A stretch of DNA of 8,393 nucleotides from Elusimicrobiota bacterium (GTDB taxonomy: Bacteria; Elusimicrobiota; Elusimicrobia; FEN-1173): the NCBI GenBank assembly GCA_003158755.1, contig PMLF01000109.1:1-8393 (forward strand), given 5' to 3'. A model generated the notes under the pieces. That model had not been told where the DNA came from. It saw nothing but the letters and a program-made list of their open reading frames with translations, and did not search any database. Shown in pieces: positions 6,552 through 8,393 of the stretch (position 1 is its first letter; every line of letters begins with the position of its first letter). Both the position numbers and the translations under genes were made by a program.

Positions 6552-6654
6552 TCCCTCTCCCGTTTACGGGAGAGGGGTGGGGAGAGGGCGAACGGCGGGA
6601 AAACCTTGCCCTCTCCCGGCCTCCGGCCACCCTCCCCCATGAATGGGGGAGGGG
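6552..6654. repeat. Cluster of three CCCTCTCCC/CCTCCCCC hairpins
   Basis: The spacer between the lytic transglycosylase and phosphohexomutase genes holds three stems. Stem one: CCCTCTCCCG (6553-6562), a 4-nt loop, then its perfect complement (6567-6576). Stem two: GGGAGAGGGC (6580-6589) pairs with GCCCTCTCCC (6608-6617) across 18 nt. Stem three: CCCTCCCCCAT (6630-6640) pairs perfectly with 6643-6653 around two bases; a larger loop is likely in practice. The motif is of the CCCTCTCCC/GGGAGAGGG type that I recall as a dispersed intergenic repeat in many bacterial genomes. It could end the transglycosylase transcript or protect it from exonucleases; there is no T-tract. Confidence 0.8.
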
Positions 6655-6692
6655 AAACCTTTGAAGGGCCTAAGTAATCCCTTTATCGAATA

Positions 6693-8300
6693 TTACTTCG
6701 AACCTTTTTCTTTCTTTCCCTTGAACCCACGGCCGGGGCGGATCCTGAGGATTTGCCCGACCCGGATGCGCTTGGGGCTGGAAAGGCGATTCTCCTTCAT
6801 GACGGCCGCAACGGTGGTCTTGTACCTCGACGCGATGCGACCCAGGAAGTCCCCACGTTTCACGCGGTATTTAACCAATTCGGACGCCGGGGTCCAGTCC
6901 TTGGTTTCCGCCAGGCAAGCCAGCGTCTGCTCTTTGGTCCCCCGGGGGATACGCAAAGGAAACGACGTCTCGTCTTTCGGCGTGCACCACAAACGGAGAG
7001 TCGGGTTGAGGTCCCGAATCGCGTCCTCGGTGGTCTTCGCGCATTTGGCGGCGATCTTCAAGTCCAGGGGCTTGGGAAGGACGATCTCGTCCACCGGCGG
7101 ATTTTTCGGCGCTTTCGGCGCGGTGAAACCGTACGTCTCGGCGTTGTCGCCGATAAGGGTGAGCGCCATGAACTTGGGGACGTAGTGCTCGGTCTCGTTC
7201 GGCAGCGCCCCCCGGTTCGACAAGGACGAAAAATCCGGCGATCGGGTGGATTCCAAATCCCGCTGGATCCCGTAGATCCCCCGGTTGTAGGCGGCCAGGG
7301 CCAAGGGCCAGCTCTGGAACCAGTCGTGCAGGTCCTTGAGGTGATGGAGAGCGGACTTGGTGGACTTGACGGGGTCCAGCCGCTCGTCGATCCAATAGTT
7401 GATCTTGAGGCCCATGTTCCGTCCGGTCACGGTCATGAACTGCCACAGGCCCACGGCACCGGCCCGGGACACGGCGCGGATCTGGTATTCGCTCTCGACG
7501 AGCGGGAGGTATTGGAGCTCCCGCGGCAGCCCCAGCGAGTCGATTTCCTTCAAGACCATGGCGCGGTGGACGGCCATGCGGTTGAAGGCGGCCTGGAGGT
7601 TGTTCCGATAGCGCGTTTCATTGGTGTACAACGAAATGTATTTCTTCACCAGCGGATCATTGGCGTCGATCGGCATGGAGTAGGAAAACTTCTTCGCGTC
7701 CGACGGAGGCCCCGGGGCCGCGGGAGGGGCCGCCTTCAACTGCTCGTCCGTCACGTCCAGGGTGTCGGGCGGAGACGCCGCCTCCGGGACGGGAGGGGAA
7801 AGCTCTTCCTCCGCCTGGGAAAGGAGGTCGGCGATGTCGTCCTTCATGTCCACCAAGGTCGAGTCGTCGGCGCCGCCCGCCAGGAGCTTCAAGACTTTGG
7901 ACAGCCGCTTCCGGGCCACGCGCTCGTTTCCGGCCGCCAACGCCAGTTCCGCTTCAGCCAGGGTTTTCTCGGCCCGCTCCAGCCACTTGGGACGGGGAAC
8001 GCCGGGCTCCTCCGCGGACGGGGTCGCCGCGGTTGATTCGTCGACGGAGGCAACCGCGGCGGTTGACCTTGAAAGGACGGGGTCCGTCGCGGTGGACACC
8101 GAAACGGGAGCCGCCCTTTCCACCGGCAGAGCCGAAAAGGTCGGCGGAGCCGCCGCCCCAGTCGACACGATTATTGGAACAACCGTCCCGGTGGACGCCG
8201 CCGCGGGGATCTCCGCCGAGGCAAACGCCGCCCGCGCCGCGAGGATAATGACTCCGGACCAAAAATACCACACCGATCGTTTTATGGGGGAAAAGTTCAT
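6693..8300 (-). CDS. MltD-like lytic transglycosylase with C-terminal LysM domain
   Basis: A 535-residue exported murein hydrolase; lytic transglycosylases cleave the MurNAc-GlcNAc bond of peptidoglycan to form 1,6-anhydro ends. The start at 8300 gives a good signal peptide (KR, hydrophobic core, AFASA, cleavage near residue 29). Residues about 31-105 are an Ala/Thr/Val/Pro/Ser-rich linker with recurring STG/STA units, followed by a charged helical segment (about 105-165). The SLT (GH23) domain spans about 210-390, with catalytic Glu269 in PLVESEY, GLWQFM at 284-289, AYNRG at 337-341 and ETEHYVPKF at 369-377. Next comes a degenerate LysM-like segment (about 411-452) and a clear LysM (about 477-521, YRVKRGDFLGRIA through IRVGQILRI), then a Lys/Gly-rich tail. 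Architecture resembles MltD. It is a single gene, separated from the downstream phosphohexomutase by 172 bp of repeats. An in-frame ATG at 8330 would add ten residues and weaken the signal peptide. Confidence 0.93.
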   Translation of the reverse strand: MNFSPIKRSVWYFWSGVIILAARAAFASAEIPAAASTGTVVPIIVSTGAAAPPTFSALPVERAAPVSVSTATDPVLSRSTAAVASVDESTAATPSAEEPGVPRPKWLERAEKTLAEAELALAAGNERVARKRLSKVLKLLAGGADDSTLVDMKDDIADLLSQAEEELSPPVPEAASPPDTLDVTDEQLKAAPPAAPGPPSDAKKFSYSMPIDANDPLVKKYISLYTNETRYRNNLQAAFNRMAVHRAMVLKEIDSLGLPRELQYLPLVESEYQIRAVSRAGAVGLWQFMTVTGRNMGLKINYWIDERLDPVKSTKSALHHLKDLHDWFQSWPLALAAYNRGIYGIQRDLESTRSPDFSSLSNRGALPNETEHYVPKFMALTLIGDNAETYGFTAPKAPKNPPVDEIVLPKPLDLKIAAKCAKTTEDAIRDLNPTLRLWCTPKDETSFPLRIPRGTKEQTLACLAETKDWTPASELVKYRVKRGDFLGRIASRYKTTVAAVMKENRLSSPKRIRVGQILRIRPGRGFKGKKEKGSK

Positions 8301-8393
8301 GATCGTATCAGGACCGCGCAAGGATAGCATAGTTCCGACGGGGGTGGCGGCTATTACCGTTTGGAGTCCGTTGCGAAATGGACGGGATTTTCC
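8301..8393 (-). promoter_or_regulatory. Upstream region of the lytic transglycosylase gene
   Basis: This 93-base stretch to the window edge shows no coding signal. On the minus strand TATGCT (8331-8326) and the overlapping TATCCT (8326-8321) resemble -10 boxes and would give a leader of about 20 nt before the ATG at 8300. I see no convincing -35 box and no Shine-Dalgarno sequence. Confidence 0.3.

Noticed and set aside
6521..6640. N-terminal extension of the phosphohexomutase to an ATG at 6640
   Set aside because: The extra 40 residues are encoded by the hairpin repeat and the palindrome, and the ATG at 6520 has a good ribosome binding site and family-typical N-terminus.
6753..8036. 427-codon open frame on the plus strand
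   Set aside because: Antisense to the lytic transglycosylase gene. Composition is dominated by Arg, Gly, Val and His with no recognisable motif.
8301..8330. Start of the lytic transglycosylase at 8330
   Set aside because: That ATG lies within a -10-like TATGCT, and the extra ten residues would precede an otherwise well-formed signal peptide beginning at 8300.

Overview
The window is GC-rich (roughly 60-65% by eye), almost fully coding, and contains seven protein genes, no RNA genes and no recognisable transposon or CRISPR. It reads as chromosomal DNA of a Gram-negative, two-membrane bacterium: there is a lipoprotein, a periplasmic lytic transglycosylase and inner-membrane proteases. Gene style and the dispersed palindromic repeats fit an uncultivated lineage such as Elusimicrobiota or a related candidate phylum, but that placement is a weak guess from general resemblance.

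Left part (1-3759, minus strand): a tight four-gene unit transcribed leftwards. It runs from a stand-alone receiver-domain response regulator, through a membrane-anchored FtsH-family AAA+ zinc protease and a lipoprotein of unknown family, to an M48/Ste24-type membrane zinc protease cut off by the window edge. Spacings are 7 nt, a 68-nt overlap and a 4-nt ATGA overlap, so the genes are almost certainly co-transcribed and translationally coupled.

Centre (3760-5062): a 66-bp divergent promoter region separates that operon from a plus-strand gene for a soluble receiver-histidine kinase with no sensor or membrane segment. Both divergent genes have TAGAAT 6-7 nt before the ATG, and the two candidate -35 boxes overlap on one CTTCAAG sequence, which suggests paired, leaderless promoters. 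After the kinase gene comes a large imperfect inverted repeat of a dispersed-repeat type.

Right part (5063-8393, minus strand): a phosphoglucomutase/phosphomannomutase gene convergent with the kinase, a 172-bp spacer with a TGTGAC palindrome and a cluster of CCCTCTCCC-type hairpins, then a MltD-like lytic transglycosylase with a C-terminal LysM domain.

Working model (inference): the divergent kinase and receiver protein form a small phosphorelay linked by position to a membrane-protein quality-control operon that combines an FtsH-type and a Ste24-type protease with a lipoprotein. The right-hand genes supply sugar-phosphate interconversion for envelope polymers and peptidoglycan turnover. The most unusual items are the operon composition, the FtsH-like protease that has lost nearly all of its periplasmic domain, and the symmetric divergent promoter.
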